From Cellulophaga algicola DSM 14237 (lineage in GTDB: Bacteria; Bacteroidota; Bacteroidia; Flavobacteriales; Flavobacteriaceae), in NCBI RefSeq assembly GCF_000186265.1, contig NC_014934.1:3782001-3846000 (forward strand): a stretch of DNA of 64,000 nt. Direction: 5' to 3'. Below the pieces are notes generated by a model, which searched no databases, was not told the origin of the DNA, and saw nothing but the letters and a program-made list of their open reading frames with translations. This document shows positions 1-9,217 of the stretch, piece by piece. The position numbers and the translations under genes were made by a program. Positions within the stretch are counted from its first letter, which is position 1. Each line of letters begins with the position of its first letter.

Positions 1-353
1 AATCTTTTACCTTCTTTAAAAAGCCATTTTGTCATACCTCTACTAATTCTAATCACTGATTTATTAATAGTATCAATATTAACCGTACTTTCGACTTTGT
101 AATTTTTAACTATTTCATCCCAAGCATCATATTGTTTGGTTTGGCTATCTCGCATATCTCTCAATTTCGTGGGTAAATTTGATAGTCTATAGCCGTGGCC
201 AGCATTTAGGACTCTATGAGGGGTTTGCATTTTTATAGAATCTATATTTTTTAAATATTTACTTGTTACTAAAAGACTTACTTCGGTTTTTGTTGAATTA
301 CACGAAGTGACAAATAGTATTATAAAACAGCTTTTAATAATAAATTTTAACAT
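1..353 (-). CDS. Lipoprotein, 3' part beyond window edge
   Basis: Open frame from an ATG at 353 to the left window edge (about 117 residues seen). The N-terminus MLKFIIKSCFIILFVTSCNS is a lipoprotein signal with lipobox VTSC, so the product should be anchored in a membrane facing the periplasm. It overlaps the upstream gene by 20 bp in another frame, so they are co-transcribed. Position directly after a PAAR gene and an unknown gene suggests a periplasmic immunity protein for a T6SS toxin; that role is inference. No family recognised. Confidence 0.7.
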   Translation of the reverse strand, partial: MLKFIIKSCFIILFVTSCNSTKTEVSLLVTSKYLKNIDSIKMQTPHRVLNAGHGYRLSNLPTKLRDMRDSQTKQYDAWDEIVKNYKVESTVNIDTINKSVIRISRGMTKWLFKEGKR

Positions 354-1242
354 TATCTGACTTTTTATTGCTTTGTTTTTCTTTTTTATAATAGTAGCGT
401 TTACTATTTTGACCAATATCACTTTCATAAATATCAGTTGTGACAGCTGATATTTTCACTGGCCCCCTAAGATCATACAAGTCTGTAGCCGGTAATACTA
501 AACTTGACCCTCCTATTACTTCAGCTATAAAATTTATTGTTGTCGTGGCTAATTTATATGTTTTGCTTACAGGAATAAAATTAGAAAGTATTCCAATTGC
601 GGTTCTTGAGTTATCAAATTTTGCAATTTTCTCATTAATTCTAGCAAAAGGGTAAGTTGTATCTTTTTCTCTTGTGAATTTCGCAATTTCATTAATATGT
701 TCAGAAAAATCAGAACCTAAATCGATAGTTACATTTTTTTCGCAAACTAAAAGATTATCACATATAATATTATCTAAATTTTGAGGCTTTGCGTTATAGG
801 TTTCATCGCTTTTTGTTTTATGTTCAAAATATATTCTAGTATTTAAGGCATCGTCTATAATCCCACCACCTATCATTTTTACTTCATCTATAGTTAACCT
901 ATTATGCCAACCACAAATTATAGTTCCATTACCATCTAAACCAACTGAGCTAATATCCACTAATCTATACATAGTGTCATTATCCCTTGGATTAAGAAAT
1001 TCAAAGTAGCGTTTCATATCAAATTTAGAAACAACTGTCAAAGCATACTTTTCTCCATTAACTACTTTGTCAATAACATGACAAAAATAATAATATTGTT
1101 GCTCTTTGAAAGGTTTCATTGGTTCTTCATGAGAGTTATCTCCACCAATAGACATAGATAAGTCATGCGTTTCTCCATTTACTGATGCAGTGGCTGTCAT
1201 TTCTGATTTTTTGAGAAATATATCTACTAATTTCTTTTTCAT
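334..1242 (-). CDS. Hypothetical protein in PAAR cassette
   Basis: 302 residues, no family recognised. A lysine-rich N-terminus is followed by a mixed, probably beta-rich body, a hydrophobic stretch around residues 215-255 (TAIGILSNFIPVSK onward), and a Tyr/Lys-rich tail. It starts 4 bp after the PAAR gene stop and overlaps the following lipoprotein gene, forming a three-gene operon in one cassette. By analogy with the next two cassettes (carrier, toxin, lipoprotein) it may be the toxin or an adaptor, but no catalytic motif is visible. Confidence 0.65.
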   Translation of the reverse strand: MKKKLVDIFLKKSEMTATASVNGETHDLSMSIGGDNSHEEPMKPFKEQQYYYFCHVIDKVVNGEKYALTVVSKFDMKRYFEFLNPRDNDTMYRLVDISSVGLDGNGTIICGWHNRLTIDEVKMIGGGIIDDALNTRIYFEHKTKSDETYNAKPQNLDNIICDNLLVCEKNVTIDLGSDFSEHINEIAKFTREKDTTYPFARINEKIAKFDNSRTAIGILSNFIPVSKTYKLATTTINFIAEVIGGSSLVLPATDLYDLRGPVKISAVTTDIYESDIGQNSKRYYYKKEKQSNKKSDNVKIYY

Positions 1243-1245
1243 CTT

Positions 1246-2073
1246 TTAAGTATTTTGTGTTGGCTGACATTCATGTTTAATAATGTACTCGATGTAATCG
1301 TGAAAGGCATTAGCCAAATTTAGCATTAATTTGTCGTGTTGCGCCTCACTTTCTTTAGATGCTTTTATTATTCTTTCAGTTACTTGAATAATATGTTTTC
1401 CTTCTTTAAAACTATAATATACTTCATTTTGCACATATCCTTTGGTCGTTTTTATTAAAGGTTGTTTAATTTTATTATTTCGTCCTTTTTCTTGTAAGAT
1501 TTTAAATGATTCTTCATCAATTTTATTACCATAAACTAGCTTAAATTGATTTATAAAAACTTTCGATTCATTGTCTTTGCAGTAGTCTATAAGTTGCTTA
1601 ATAGCCACTCTGCTAGAAATCGAAATATCATCATTATCATTATAAGCTTCTGCTTTTAATTTTTCTTGATTAGCAGTTGCCTCCTTAATGTATTTAGATG
1701 ATAATACTTTGTCTATAATATTAATTTTTGGAAATGGTATATCTGTTATTGGCATTGTAACTGTTAGAGGTTTTGGGGTATTACTACCAATGATTACATT
1801 GCTTTCTCCTGATATAATAATCCCACCGTGTGCAGTCATACTACCTACTGTTGCAATTGGAACTCCATTGATTAAAACTGTTGGATTACCTTGAGCAATT
1901 ACATCGGGAGGGCCAACGCAAGTACACATATCTCCCATTCGAGCAGCAGGCTTACCATTTATAAAAACATTTGGAGAGCCTTGGGTTATTGGTCCGCCTA
2001 CGTGTGGTGTTGTGCCACTACACATTGGACATGTATGGTTACTCCCTACCGTTGCCGCTGGTTTTCCTGCCAT
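1246..2073 (-). CDS. PAAR-domain protein, likely T6SS spike tip with C-terminal extension
   Basis: 275 residues. Residues 1-100 are a PAAR domain: repeated short beta motifs such as NVFINGKPAARMGD, TVLINGVPIATVGS and ESNVIIGS, with Cys and His residues placed to bind the zinc of the sharpened tip. PAAR proteins cap VgrG in the type VI secretion spike and carry effectors. Residues 105-275 form a helical extension of unknown function, possibly an effector domain. It is first in its cassette; the core T6SS machinery is not in this window, so it must be encoded elsewhere. Start ATG directly follows the attC A unit end. Confidence 0.82.
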   Translation of the reverse strand: MAGKPAATVGSNHTCPMCSGTTPHVGGPITQGSPNVFINGKPAARMGDMCTCVGPPDVIAQGNPTVLINGVPIATVGSMTAHGGIIISGESNVIIGSNTPKPLTVTMPITDIPFPKINIIDKVLSSKYIKEATANQEKLKAEAYNDNDDISISSRVAIKQLIDYCKDNESKVFINQFKLVYGNKIDEESFKILQEKGRNNKIKQPLIKTTKGYVQNEVYYSFKEGKHIIQVTERIIKASKESEAQHDKLMLNLANAFHDYIEYIIKHECQPTQNT

Positions 2074-2134
2074 AATTCTTTTTCTTTTTTTTAGTTTTCG
2101 TTATGCTCAGCCGTTTGAGTGAGCAATTGCTTAG

Positions 2135-2256
2135 AACGGTCTTGTGTATGATTAGTGGCGTGTTTAAGTAACTAATTTAGTAAATAAAAACCGAATAGAA
2201 AATCCGCGAGGATTTTCGTAAGTAAGCGAGAACAAGCCATTAATTATACACGTTGT
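2135..2256. repeat. attC-like site A, interrupted by group II intron
   Basis: Short class. AACG at 2135-2138. Outer arms GTGTATGATTAGTGGC (2144-2159) and GCCATTAATTATACAC (2236-2251). Inner hairpin arms GAAAATCC and GGATTTTC (2198-2217). The R'' end continues after the intron at 4123, giving G-TTCTACACA, which is complementary to TGTGTAGAAC at 7196-7205. Confidence 0.85.
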
Positions 2257-2533
2257 GTGTGCCCAGTATGGGCATCTTTACCTTATAGCAATATAAGGAT
2301 TTATTTAGAGGGTGTAAGTCCCTTATGCGCTGGAGTAACGTCTGGAAGCATTAGTAAGTCGCAAGGGTGGTAACTGCGAAGTTACATCTGAAGAAAGCGA
2401 GACTACAAAACTCGGTACTGACGAACAGGAACCGTATACAGAGGCATATTCATCTGGGTAAGCAAGCACATCATTGTAACGCCCCAAGATTACAAAAAGG
2501 TAAGTATGTAGATACGGCAGGGATGGAGTGAAA

Positions 2534-2553
2534 CCTGCCTGCCGGCAGGCAGG
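2534..2553. repeat. Perfect GC-rich palindrome inside the intron
   Basis: A 20-bp self-complementary block CCTGCCTGCCGGCAGGCAGG in otherwise AT-rich DNA. It lies in the intron RNA between domain I sequence and the reverse transcriptase ORF, and may be an added hairpin in a domain II/III/IV loop. Confidence 0.6.
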
Positions 2554-2763
2554 GAAGATGTTTTTACCTGGGGAGATCTCTATAATCACGAGTTGGTATA
2601 GTAGAGAAGTCAGCCGAGGTCATAGTACTTACAGGAAACGAGCTAGGGAAAAACCCTAGAGGTCTCATGAGTAAGGAAGGACTGAACGTTAAATCACGTC
2701 TAGATTCGTATAGGAATCCGTTAATTGGATAGCCTATACCTAGAAGGACAAGAACAGTACGAA

Positions 2764-4035
2764 ATGATAGCAAAAGTAGTAGCAGCTAGAAACTTGAGTG
2801 ACGCCTGTAAAAAGGTGGTCGGCAATAAAGGTTCAGCAGGAATAGATGGAATGACTGTACAAGAGCTAAAGGCATTTATAGATGCCCACCGCTCAAAAGT
2901 GGTACACCAACTTATTTCCAAAAGCTACAGGTCACAAGCTATCAAAGGGGTAGCGATACCCAAGGCGAATGGTAAGACCAGATTACTGGGAGTACCAACG
3001 GTAGTAGATAGATGGCTTCAACAAGCGGTAAGCCAACAACTAGTGATTCATTTCGAACTCGATTTCGAATCAGAAAGTTACGGTTTCCGCCCAAGGAAGA
3101 ACCTTCAACAGGCAGTATTAAAAAGTCAAGAGTACATCAATGATGGCTACCAAGACTTAGTAGATATCGACCTTAAAAGTTTCTTTGATGAAGTCCAACA
3201 CTATAAACTACTTCAGCTTATTTATAACAAGGTTAAATGTCCGACCACCTTATGGTTAATCCGCAAATGGTTACGAGCGCCTATTTTAAAGAATGGGCAA
3301 CTGTGTAAGCGCAGAAAAGGATTACCACAAGGCAGCCCATTAAGTCCGTTATTGTCTAACATCATGTTAGACCAATTGGACAAACATCTAAAAGTACGAG
3401 AGTTCAGGTTCATTCGCTATGCTGATGATTTCAGTATTTACACAAAATCAAAAGCAGCGGCACGAGCGATAGGGAATGAGGTTTATCTGTTTTTAAAGGA
3501 GAAACTGGATTTACCTGTAAACCGAGCAAAGAGTGGTATTCGTAGACCCTCTACGTTCAAGGTGTTGGGTTATAGGTTTACGCCAGTCTATAAGAAAGGC
3601 GTAAAGGGGAAGTATCAGTTAATAGTAAGTGAATCGGCTTGGCAAACACTCAAACGCAAGCTCAGGTACCTTACCAAGAAAACGCTACCATTTTCATTAG
3701 CAGAAAGGCTACAACGCTTAAAACTCATCTATAGAGGGTGGTTGAACAATTTCCGATTGGGAAATATAGAGACCAAACTTAAAAAGCTGGATGAATGGTT
3801 ACGTAACCGACTACGCTACTGCATATGGCACGATTGGAAGAAACCAGAGCGTAAGCGCAAGAATCTTATTGGCTTAGGCATAAAACAGGGACAAGCGTAT
3901 GCTTGGAGTAGAACAAGAATGGGAGGCTGGGCAGTAGCCCAAAGCCCTATACTCAGAACTACTATTACTGAAAAGCGCTTAAGAAAAAGAGGTTATGAAA
4001 GTATGCTAACGTACTACCACGTTGTAAAGTTCTGA
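2764..4035 (+). CDS. Group II intron reverse transcriptase/maturase
   Basis: Intron-encoded protein that splices its host RNA and reverse-transcribes it into DNA during retrohoming. The RT domain includes DIDLKSFFDEV, QGSPLSPLLSNIMLDQLD and the catalytic IRYADDF box. A maturase (domain X) segment follows, with SLAERLQRLKLIYRGWLNNF and TRMGGWAVAQSPIL. The protein ends without an HNH endonuclease, as in class IIC introns. Start chosen at ATG 2764 (MIAKVVAARN); an in-frame TTG at 2725 would add 13 residues. It is on the strand opposite to the cassette genes. Confidence 0.92.
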   Translation: MIAKVVAARNLSDACKKVVGNKGSAGIDGMTVQELKAFIDAHRSKVVHQLISKSYRSQAIKGVAIPKANGKTRLLGVPTVVDRWLQQAVSQQLVIHFELDFESESYGFRPRKNLQQAVLKSQEYINDGYQDLVDIDLKSFFDEVQHYKLLQLIYNKVKCPTTLWLIRKWLRAPILKNGQLCKRRKGLPQGSPLSPLLSNIMLDQLDKHLKVREFRFIRYADDFSIYTKSKAAARAIGNEVYLFLKEKLDLPVNRAKSGIRRPSTFKVLGYRFTPVYKKGVKGKYQLIVSESAWQTLKRKLRYLTKKTLPFSLAERLQRLKLIYRGWLNNFRLGNIETKLKKLDEWLRNRLRYCIWHDWKKPERKRKNLIGLGIKQGQAYAWSRTRMGGWAVAQSPILRTTITEKRLRKRGYESMLTYYHVVKF

Positions 4036-4131
4036 TATAACGAACCGCCGTATACGAGACCCGTACGTACGGTGGTGTGAGGGGTGCACTCCGTCATTTG
4101 ATGGCGGAGCCATCCACTCGATTCTACACAG

Positions 4132-5061
4132 TTATTCTTCCGACTTTATCCGTTCTTCCTTGTAGTTGCCTATAAGCCATTCATTTTCATAGTTATCGTA
4201 ACGAATTATTTTGATGCCTTCCATTTTATTTATTTGGTAGAAAAAATAAATTATTCCCCCTTTAATTTTGTTGATTTGCTCTAAATCTATTTTAACGCTC
4301 CTATCATAAATATAATCTACATAGTTAAAATTATCTTCTTTTTTCATTAATTTACTTTCAAACAGAATTTTCTTGATTTCAATACCAATTTTTTCTTTAT
4401 TATTTATATTCAAAGTTTCAAATAGCTTATCATTATCTTTTACAACTATTTTAGAAGATTTGTTAAAAATAACTTTTGTAAGTTTCTTTTTAAGATTATC
4501 GAATTTTAATAAAGTAATGCTTCCATTTCCCGAGAATACTTCTGTACCTCCGTCAAATTTTATATAAATTTCATCTTCTGGAAAAATCTTAATTTCTGCA
4601 TCATAAAATGGATGCCCAAAATTTAAATATGTTCCAGTTGCTAATTTAGCAGCGAAATATTCGTTTTTGATGAATTTTTTATCATCTGTAAATTCATACG
4701 TATTTAAGTATGTTTTACCGTGTTTGTATAGCATAAGGTATATTGTTTTATGCTCCAAAATAACATCCCCGATAATTATGTGTTTTCTTATATCTCCAGA
4801 GATATATTCCTGTTCTTTCTCGTATATTCTTGGATATTCAAAATGGTCGATTAAAACGCTGTCTTTTTTGCTGTTGTAAACATAGATGTCCCAAGAGGTT
4901 TTTCTGTCTTTAATGTTGGTTTCAACAAACATTTTCACTTCCAGATTATCGAGCTTTTTTGAGTATGATTCCATTGTTGTTGCTGTTTTATGTGTTGTTT
5001 GCGCTTTACAACTGCTTAAACTAATAAACAGTAATGTTACTAATAATAGTTTCTGTATCAT
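4132..5061 (-). CDS. Lipoprotein, candidate immunity protein
   Basis: 309 residues with signal MIQKLLLVTLLFISLSSCKA (lipobox LSSC). The body is soluble and probably beta-rich, with no family recognised. Its ATG overlaps the TGA of the upstream putative toxin gene by 4 nt (ATGA), indicating translational coupling. A periplasmic lipoprotein encoded right after a secreted enzyme-like protein is the usual arrangement for a T6SS immunity protein; inference. The stop codon lies only about 10 bp from the attC/intron junction. Confidence 0.75.
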   Translation of the reverse strand: MIQKLLLVTLLFISLSSCKAQTTHKTATTMESYSKKLDNLEVKMFVETNIKDRKTSWDIYVYNSKKDSVLIDHFEYPRIYEKEQEYISGDIRKHIIIGDVILEHKTIYLMLYKHGKTYLNTYEFTDDKKFIKNEYFAAKLATGTYLNFGHPFYDAEIKIFPEDEIYIKFDGGTEVFSGNGSITLLKFDNLKKKLTKVIFNKSSKIVVKDNDKLFETLNINNKEKIGIEIKKILFESKLMKKEDNFNYVDYIYDRSVKIDLEQINKIKGGIIYFFYQINKMEGIKIIRYDNYENEWLIGNYKEERIKSEE

Positions 5062-6812
5062 AATTCCGTGATTATAGCGGTGTCTGTAAAATATGGTAAA
5101 TCGGTGGTGGTTTTATATAAGTTAAATGCTAAATATTTTTCCATATCAAGGCTGATAGTTTTATACAAAAATGGAATTTTACCACCGCCAGCAGTCTGTA
5201 AGTCAAGATATGCGCCTGAATGTCGTGCATCAAAAAAAGGCTCGCCCATTATATCTTCTTTTGCGAAAAGTACACCCGTTAGGGAATTGGATGAATAGGT
5301 GTTGAGCAATTCTTTTGGTTTTGTAAAAAATTTACTGCCCTTTGCCCCATACGATGGGTCGTAGTACTTTTGCTCTGTGCCTTTGTCAAAAGTTGCAAAA
5401 ACGTGATCCCAAAAAAAGTGCATTGGTTTGTCGTTGCCTTGTGCCTTATTGCCTGTTGGTGGATTCTCAATCGGGGCTTTCGGGTCTTTTATTGTCCACG
5501 TTTTTACCAAAAAAATGGAATTTATATATTTTGGTGGTATTAAAGCAGGAATTAGACCTGCACCAACGGCAGAGGTAAATGCAAATTTGTTAGCTTCTAT
5601 ACCTTGAGAAAGAGCAATATGAATAAAGAAAGAAGTAAACTCGCCACAACGTGCCTCGCCATCACGTAACAACGTTCGCAAGCCTCTTGTAAAACTTCCC
5701 GTAAGAGAACTGGCTTTTCTCCAATAGCCCAAACCTTCGCTACTTAAATCTTTGTCCAAATAAGCCGTTCCCTCTCTTGTTCTCGTGATTTTTAAGGGTT
5801 CAAATTCCTTAAAAATAGCATCCAGTATTTGCTCTGCGTTATCCTCTGTTTTTTTTGTGGCGTTGCCCAGACCTTTTGCCTGTTTGCAACCAATACTCAG
5901 TAAAGTTTCTTGTATGTTTTCCTTGCTATTAAAAGATGCTTTGATTTTCAACGTCTCTTTTTGGCTACTTTCTATTCTATATGAGCTATATTTGGGTTCT
6001 TTCCAGGTAAGATAGAGTGTGTTTATGCAAGACCCTGCTTTTGTCCAAGCGCGACCGTCCTCTGAATATTCAAAAATCAGTTCAAAATTCGGGATATGTT
6101 GTACGGTATCTTCATACGGTTTGTTATCACTTTTAAAGCTTACCTCAAATTCGCCACTTGTCTTTCCTTTTTCAATACCGAAAGTATATTTACTGTCCTT
6201 GTCCGTTATCCTTATTTCGGGCGGTTTGGTAAATGGGTCGGTAGTGGTAACTTTTAGGGTTGCCGTAAGCTTTATTTTATCGGTGCTTGAAAATGTGATT
6301 GGAATTGGTTCGGGTTTTATTGTGCTGTAATCATCGGGGTTTGTCCGTTTGTATAGCCAATGGTAATAGTTGCCGCCATCTTCAAGGATGTAGAATTTTT
6401 TGTAATCGCTGAAATCTGCCACGTCGTCGCTACAAATATCGTATTTTGTGTCAAATGCCACTTTGGTAAGTACCAAAATTGCTTTTGGTGCAGCAGCTTG
6501 TCCATACGTTTTTACGCCTGTTATTATTTTTTTTGATGAATCTGACCCTTGTTGCTTTCTGGAAGCTTCAAGTTCAAGGGTATTGTCCATTAGTTTTTTA
6601 TGGCGGTCAAGTTTAACTTGTTTTTTTTCCGTGATGTTGTTATCTCTGATGTGATTTTCTTCCTTCCAGAGTGATTTGAGTTTATCCTTTAGGTCGGTTA
6701 TGTAGTTTTCCAAATTCACACCGTTGAGTTCTTCCCTATTTATGGCAGGTTCAGCGTTTTCATCTGAACTGCCAAAAAGGTTTGACCAAAAATTTGAATT
6801 TCTATCGCTCAT
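5058..6812 (-). CDS. Putative T6SS effector with transglutaminase/protease-like triad
   Basis: 584 residues from ATG 6812, whose ATGA overlaps the stop of the DUF4280 gene; an upstream in-frame ATG at 6854 is less likely. The N-terminus has a charged coiled-coil region and the middle is beta-rich. The C-terminal half carries Cys in DGEARCGEFTSFF, His in WDHVFATF and Asp in YYDPSYG, spaced as the Cys-His-Asp triad of transglutaminase-like cysteine enzymes. With a PAAR-like carrier upstream and a lipoprotein downstream it fits a T6SS toxin. The enzyme class is inferred from motifs; the target is unknown. Confidence 0.7.
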   Translation of the reverse strand: MSDRNSNFWSNLFGSSDENAEPAINREELNGVNLENYITDLKDKLKSLWKEENHIRDNNITEKKQVKLDRHKKLMDNTLELEASRKQQGSDSSKKIITGVKTYGQAAAPKAILVLTKVAFDTKYDICSDDVADFSDYKKFYILEDGGNYYHWLYKRTNPDDYSTIKPEPIPITFSSTDKIKLTATLKVTTTDPFTKPPEIRITDKDSKYTFGIEKGKTSGEFEVSFKSDNKPYEDTVQHIPNFELIFEYSEDGRAWTKAGSCINTLYLTWKEPKYSSYRIESSQKETLKIKASFNSKENIQETLLSIGCKQAKGLGNATKKTEDNAEQILDAIFKEFEPLKITRTREGTAYLDKDLSSEGLGYWRKASSLTGSFTRGLRTLLRDGEARCGEFTSFFIHIALSQGIEANKFAFTSAVGAGLIPALIPPKYINSIFLVKTWTIKDPKAPIENPPTGNKAQGNDKPMHFFWDHVFATFDKGTEQKYYDPSYGAKGSKFFTKPKELLNTYSSNSLTGVLFAKEDIMGEPFFDARHSGAYLDLQTAGGGKIPFLYKTISLDMEKYLAFNLYKTTTDLPYFTDTAIITEL

Positions 6813-7162
6813 TGCCCCGAATTTAAAAATTGGACTTTGCCACCCATTGCACAATTTATGAATGTTTTGTCAATTAGTGCGTTTTTCCCTTCAATGGATA
6901 CGTCTTTTTTAAAATCAACCCATTCCAAAAGTGAGATACAGCCTTTGCATGGTTTTTGGGTAATTGAGCAAACCGCAAAATCAATGGTGTTTACAATTGG
7001 GTTTTTGTCAATGGTGGAACAAGAATAAACACCGTTGTGTGTCAATACTTTTTTAGTTGCCTTTATTTGGCAAGGCGCACTTCCTTTGTCGCAAATCATT
7101 GTTGCGCCATCCTTTATATATTCAAAAGTTCCGCCGTCCTCTGGTTGTATTAGTACTCCCAT
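6809..7162 (-). CDS. DUF4280 / PAAR-like protein
   Basis: 117 residues. Regularly spaced Cys residues (MICDKGSAPC, YSCST, VCSITQKPCKGC, INCAMGG) and the pattern of a conserved first half, a central Cys-rich strand and a terminal NCAMGGKVQF match the DUF4280 PAAR-like family, which in Bacteroidota serves as a T6SS tip or adaptor. It is first in its cassette, followed with 4-nt overlaps by the putative toxin and a lipoprotein. This is the second of three carrier-led cassettes in tandem. Confidence 0.78.
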   Translation of the reverse strand: MGVLIQPEDGGTFEYIKDGATMICDKGSAPCQIKATKKVLTHNGVYSCSTIDKNPIVNTIDFAVCSITQKPCKGCISLLEWVDFKKDVSIEGKNALIDKTFINCAMGGKVQFLNSGQ

Positions 7163-7202
7163 AATCTTTTTTTTTCGTTCGAGTTTTTTTTTAATTGTGT
7201 AG

Positions 7203-7396
7203 AACGTTCGGTATATGGCTCGTAGCGAACAAAATACACAATTACTTTCGGATGAACAATAAGGCAGATTTTTAAATTTTACTATTTATCTTTTTCTTGT
7301 AAATCGTCAAATTTAAAAATTTGCCGACCTAGCAAATAGACCTACACTTCGATTAAACTGCGACCTCGCTATGAGCTATATACTTTGTTAGGCAAC
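7203..7396. repeat. attC-like site B (long class)
   Basis: AACG at 7203-7206. Outer arms GTATATGGCTCGTAGCG (7211-7227) and GCTATGAGCTATATAC (about 7368-7383). Inner T/A-rich stem around AAATTTTA and CAAATTTAAAAATTTG. R'' GTTAGGCAAC (7387-7396) pairs with GTTGCCTAAC at the far end of the same unit (10653-10662). Confidence 0.85.
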
Positions 7397-7397
7397 G

Positions 7398-7778
7398 TTA
7401 TTTTTTTAATTCAATAACATCTAAAATTATCGTATTCGATTTTATATTATAATTCCTAATATCTATTGTATCAGAGATATAACCTTTTTTACTAATAACT
7501 AAAGTGTAAGAATAGTAAGGTCTAGAATATTTATTAGGTTTAATAAGAAAGTATTTTTTAATTTCTTTTTTTATATAAAAATCCCCTTGTTCGTTAGTGA
7601 AAGTTGGAATTTCTCCATTACAATCACTATTTAAACAATCGATAAAAAGGACCTTAGCGTTATTAATTGGTTTTTTAGTTGAATGATTAAAAACCTTTCC
7701 TTCAAGATTTGCTCTTAATATAAAATCTTTCTTACAAGACGACATTGTTAATAATATGATTAATATAAAAAGTCTCAT
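7398..7778 (-). CDS. Small lipoprotein with carboxypeptidase-regulatory-like fold, candidate immunity protein
   Basis: 126 residues. Signal MRLFILIILLTMSSCKK has lipobox MSSC. The mature part reads as a single beta-sandwich of the carboxypeptidase-regulatory type (LEGKVFNHSTKKPINNAKVLF ... NEQGDFYI), common in Bacteroidota surface proteins. ATGA overlap with the upstream metallopeptidase-like gene. Immunity function against that protein is inferred from order only. Confidence 0.72.
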   Translation of the reverse strand: MRLFILIILLTMSSCKKDFILRANLEGKVFNHSTKKPINNAKVLFIDCLNSDCNGEIPTFTNEQGDFYIKKEIKKYFLIKPNKYSRPYYSYTLVISKKGYISDTIDIRNYNIKSNTIILDVIELKK

Positions 7779-8887
7779 TTTAACTCTAATTTAGTTAACC
7801 ATAATAAACTTAATACATCTTTTTCAGACGCTACAACTTTATTAAAATCAGCAACGTATTCTTCATCATAGTATTTCATTAAATCAATTTCATCTTTTGG
7901 ATATTTTAATCCTCCATTTTCTGATTGTAAAAGTGTTGATGTTCCTTTGTGTTTTTTCGAATATGAATGCCCACCGTAAGCTAATAAAATCTCGTGACCT
8001 ATCTCGTGTGCTGAAGTTTCTTGAAATATAGGTACAGCAAATGACTCATTCCGCCATCTCCAGTCCGATTTAATGTTATACCAATCAGAAAAATCTAAAT
8101 AACCTATGTTATAGTAGAGTATTCTTGAAAACTCCCAGTTTCTTGACCTACCTGGTTTTCCATTAGTTATATATTCTATTTCTGGTGTTTTCATTCCGTT
8201 TTCATCTTGTATAGCATTCACAATTATTTCCCAATTTTTATCACTAATTATTGTTCCAAAAGTATTTGTATATCTTCTACTCCAATGAGTATTAATTCCG
8301 TCTAAGGCCATTTCTTTTAATATTTCAAAACTTTTAACTCTAGACATAATTGGGGTTTTACCATATTTTTTTATTTCCTTTTCAGGTATTTTATCCCAAG
8401 GACAAATTTTAACAATTGGTGCATTACGTGATTTACCTAATTCATAACATTCTTTATCAGTTCCTTTTTCTCCACCATCTTTTAAGTTTACACGTAGAGT
8501 AACATCAATTCTTGAAGCAGTTTTATCTATCTTAACATCTACCCATTCTACTTTATCATAATTGGCTTCAAAATCGGTAGAACTTCTGTCTATGTTTCCA
8601 TCAGTGTCTTTTCCTGTAGCATAAAAGTTTAAACTTTTTGCTTGGGTTAGTTTTGCAGTATCTAAAATACCATTGTTATCAAAACCATCCCATTGCCAAA
8701 TATGTTCTCCTTGTGTTAGTTTTGAAACATTTGAAATAGTTTCTTCGTATATAACGTTCTTTCCGTCACGTATTTGTATTAATAATTCAATAGCATCATT
8801 ATCTTCTATATTATAAGTAAACTGAAAAAAATCTCTTTCTTTTTTCCCGTTGAAGTCTGGTATTCCTAATGGTATAAAAAATGGCAT
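7775..8887 (-). CDS. Putative zinc metallopeptidase effector
   Basis: 370 residues. The N-terminal third is beta-rich (Ig-like; WQWDGFDNNGILD resembles FlgD-type repeats). The C-terminal region has HEIGHEILLAYGGHS, an HExxH zinc-binding motif followed by a further His as possible third ligand. It lies 1 bp downstream of the TssD gene and overlaps a lipoprotein gene, so the likely role is a T6SS cargo toxin loaded on the TssD tube; inference from context. The upstream tssD is split by an IS, so expression or delivery may be impaired. Confidence 0.7.
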   Translation of the reverse strand: MPFFIPLGIPDFNGKKERDFFQFTYNIEDNDAIELLIQIRDGKNVIYEETISNVSKLTQGEHIWQWDGFDNNGILDTAKLTQAKSLNFYATGKDTDGNIDRSSTDFEANYDKVEWVDVKIDKTASRIDVTLRVNLKDGGEKGTDKECYELGKSRNAPIVKICPWDKIPEKEIKKYGKTPIMSRVKSFEILKEMALDGINTHWSRRYTNTFGTIISDKNWEIIVNAIQDENGMKTPEIEYITNGKPGRSRNWEFSRILYYNIGYLDFSDWYNIKSDWRWRNESFAVPIFQETSAHEIGHEILLAYGGHSYSKKHKGTSTLLQSENGGLKYPKDEIDLMKYYDEEYVADFNKVVASEKDVLSLLWLTKLELK

Positions 8888-9217
8888 TTTAAGATATTTT
8901 AGTTTTTACTTTTAATATATTCTCTTTATTGACTGTTTGAGTTTCATTTGTACTGTCTTTGAAAGTTTCTCTCCAATATGCAGAATATACTCCATTAGAA
9001 TTAGAATCTTCAACACCAGCACAAGTGATTTCTAAAGTTTCGGACATTGGATTTGAACCTGTGGCAGAGAAATCGTTTTTCCAACCAACAAGATGGCAAT
9101 CATAAAAATATAGTTTACGAGTTTTTCCTCCCATAATAATAGGATAAATATGTAATTCTGGAGTGTCTACCTTTGATGTGACGATTTTCTTGAGCTTATA
9201 AATTATATATTTGATTT

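Larger units (their letters stand above)
2257..4122 (+). mobile_element. Group II intron inserted in an attC-like site
   Basis: 5' end GTGTGCCCAGTATGGGC and the downstream GGTGTAAGTCCC block match group II intron domain I. The 3' part carries a domain V-like helix (GAACCGCCGTATAC... GTACGTACGGTGGTGTGAGG, about 4040-4083) and a terminal helix ending in CTCGAT. It encodes a reverse transcriptase without an endonuclease domain. Removing 2257-4122 restores GTTG-TTCTACACA, a normal cassette junction; this fixes both ends. A subset of class IIC introns is known to target integron attC sites; assignment to that subset is inference from location and missing endonuclease. Confidence 0.85.

Noticed and set aside
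2323-2921. Minus-strand ORFs within the group II intron 5' region
   Set aside because: They overlap structured intron RNA on the opposite strand and resemble no protein.
8889-9134. Independent 81-aa gene
   Set aside because: It is the C-terminal fragment of tssD; its ATG is an internal codon (MGGKTRK).
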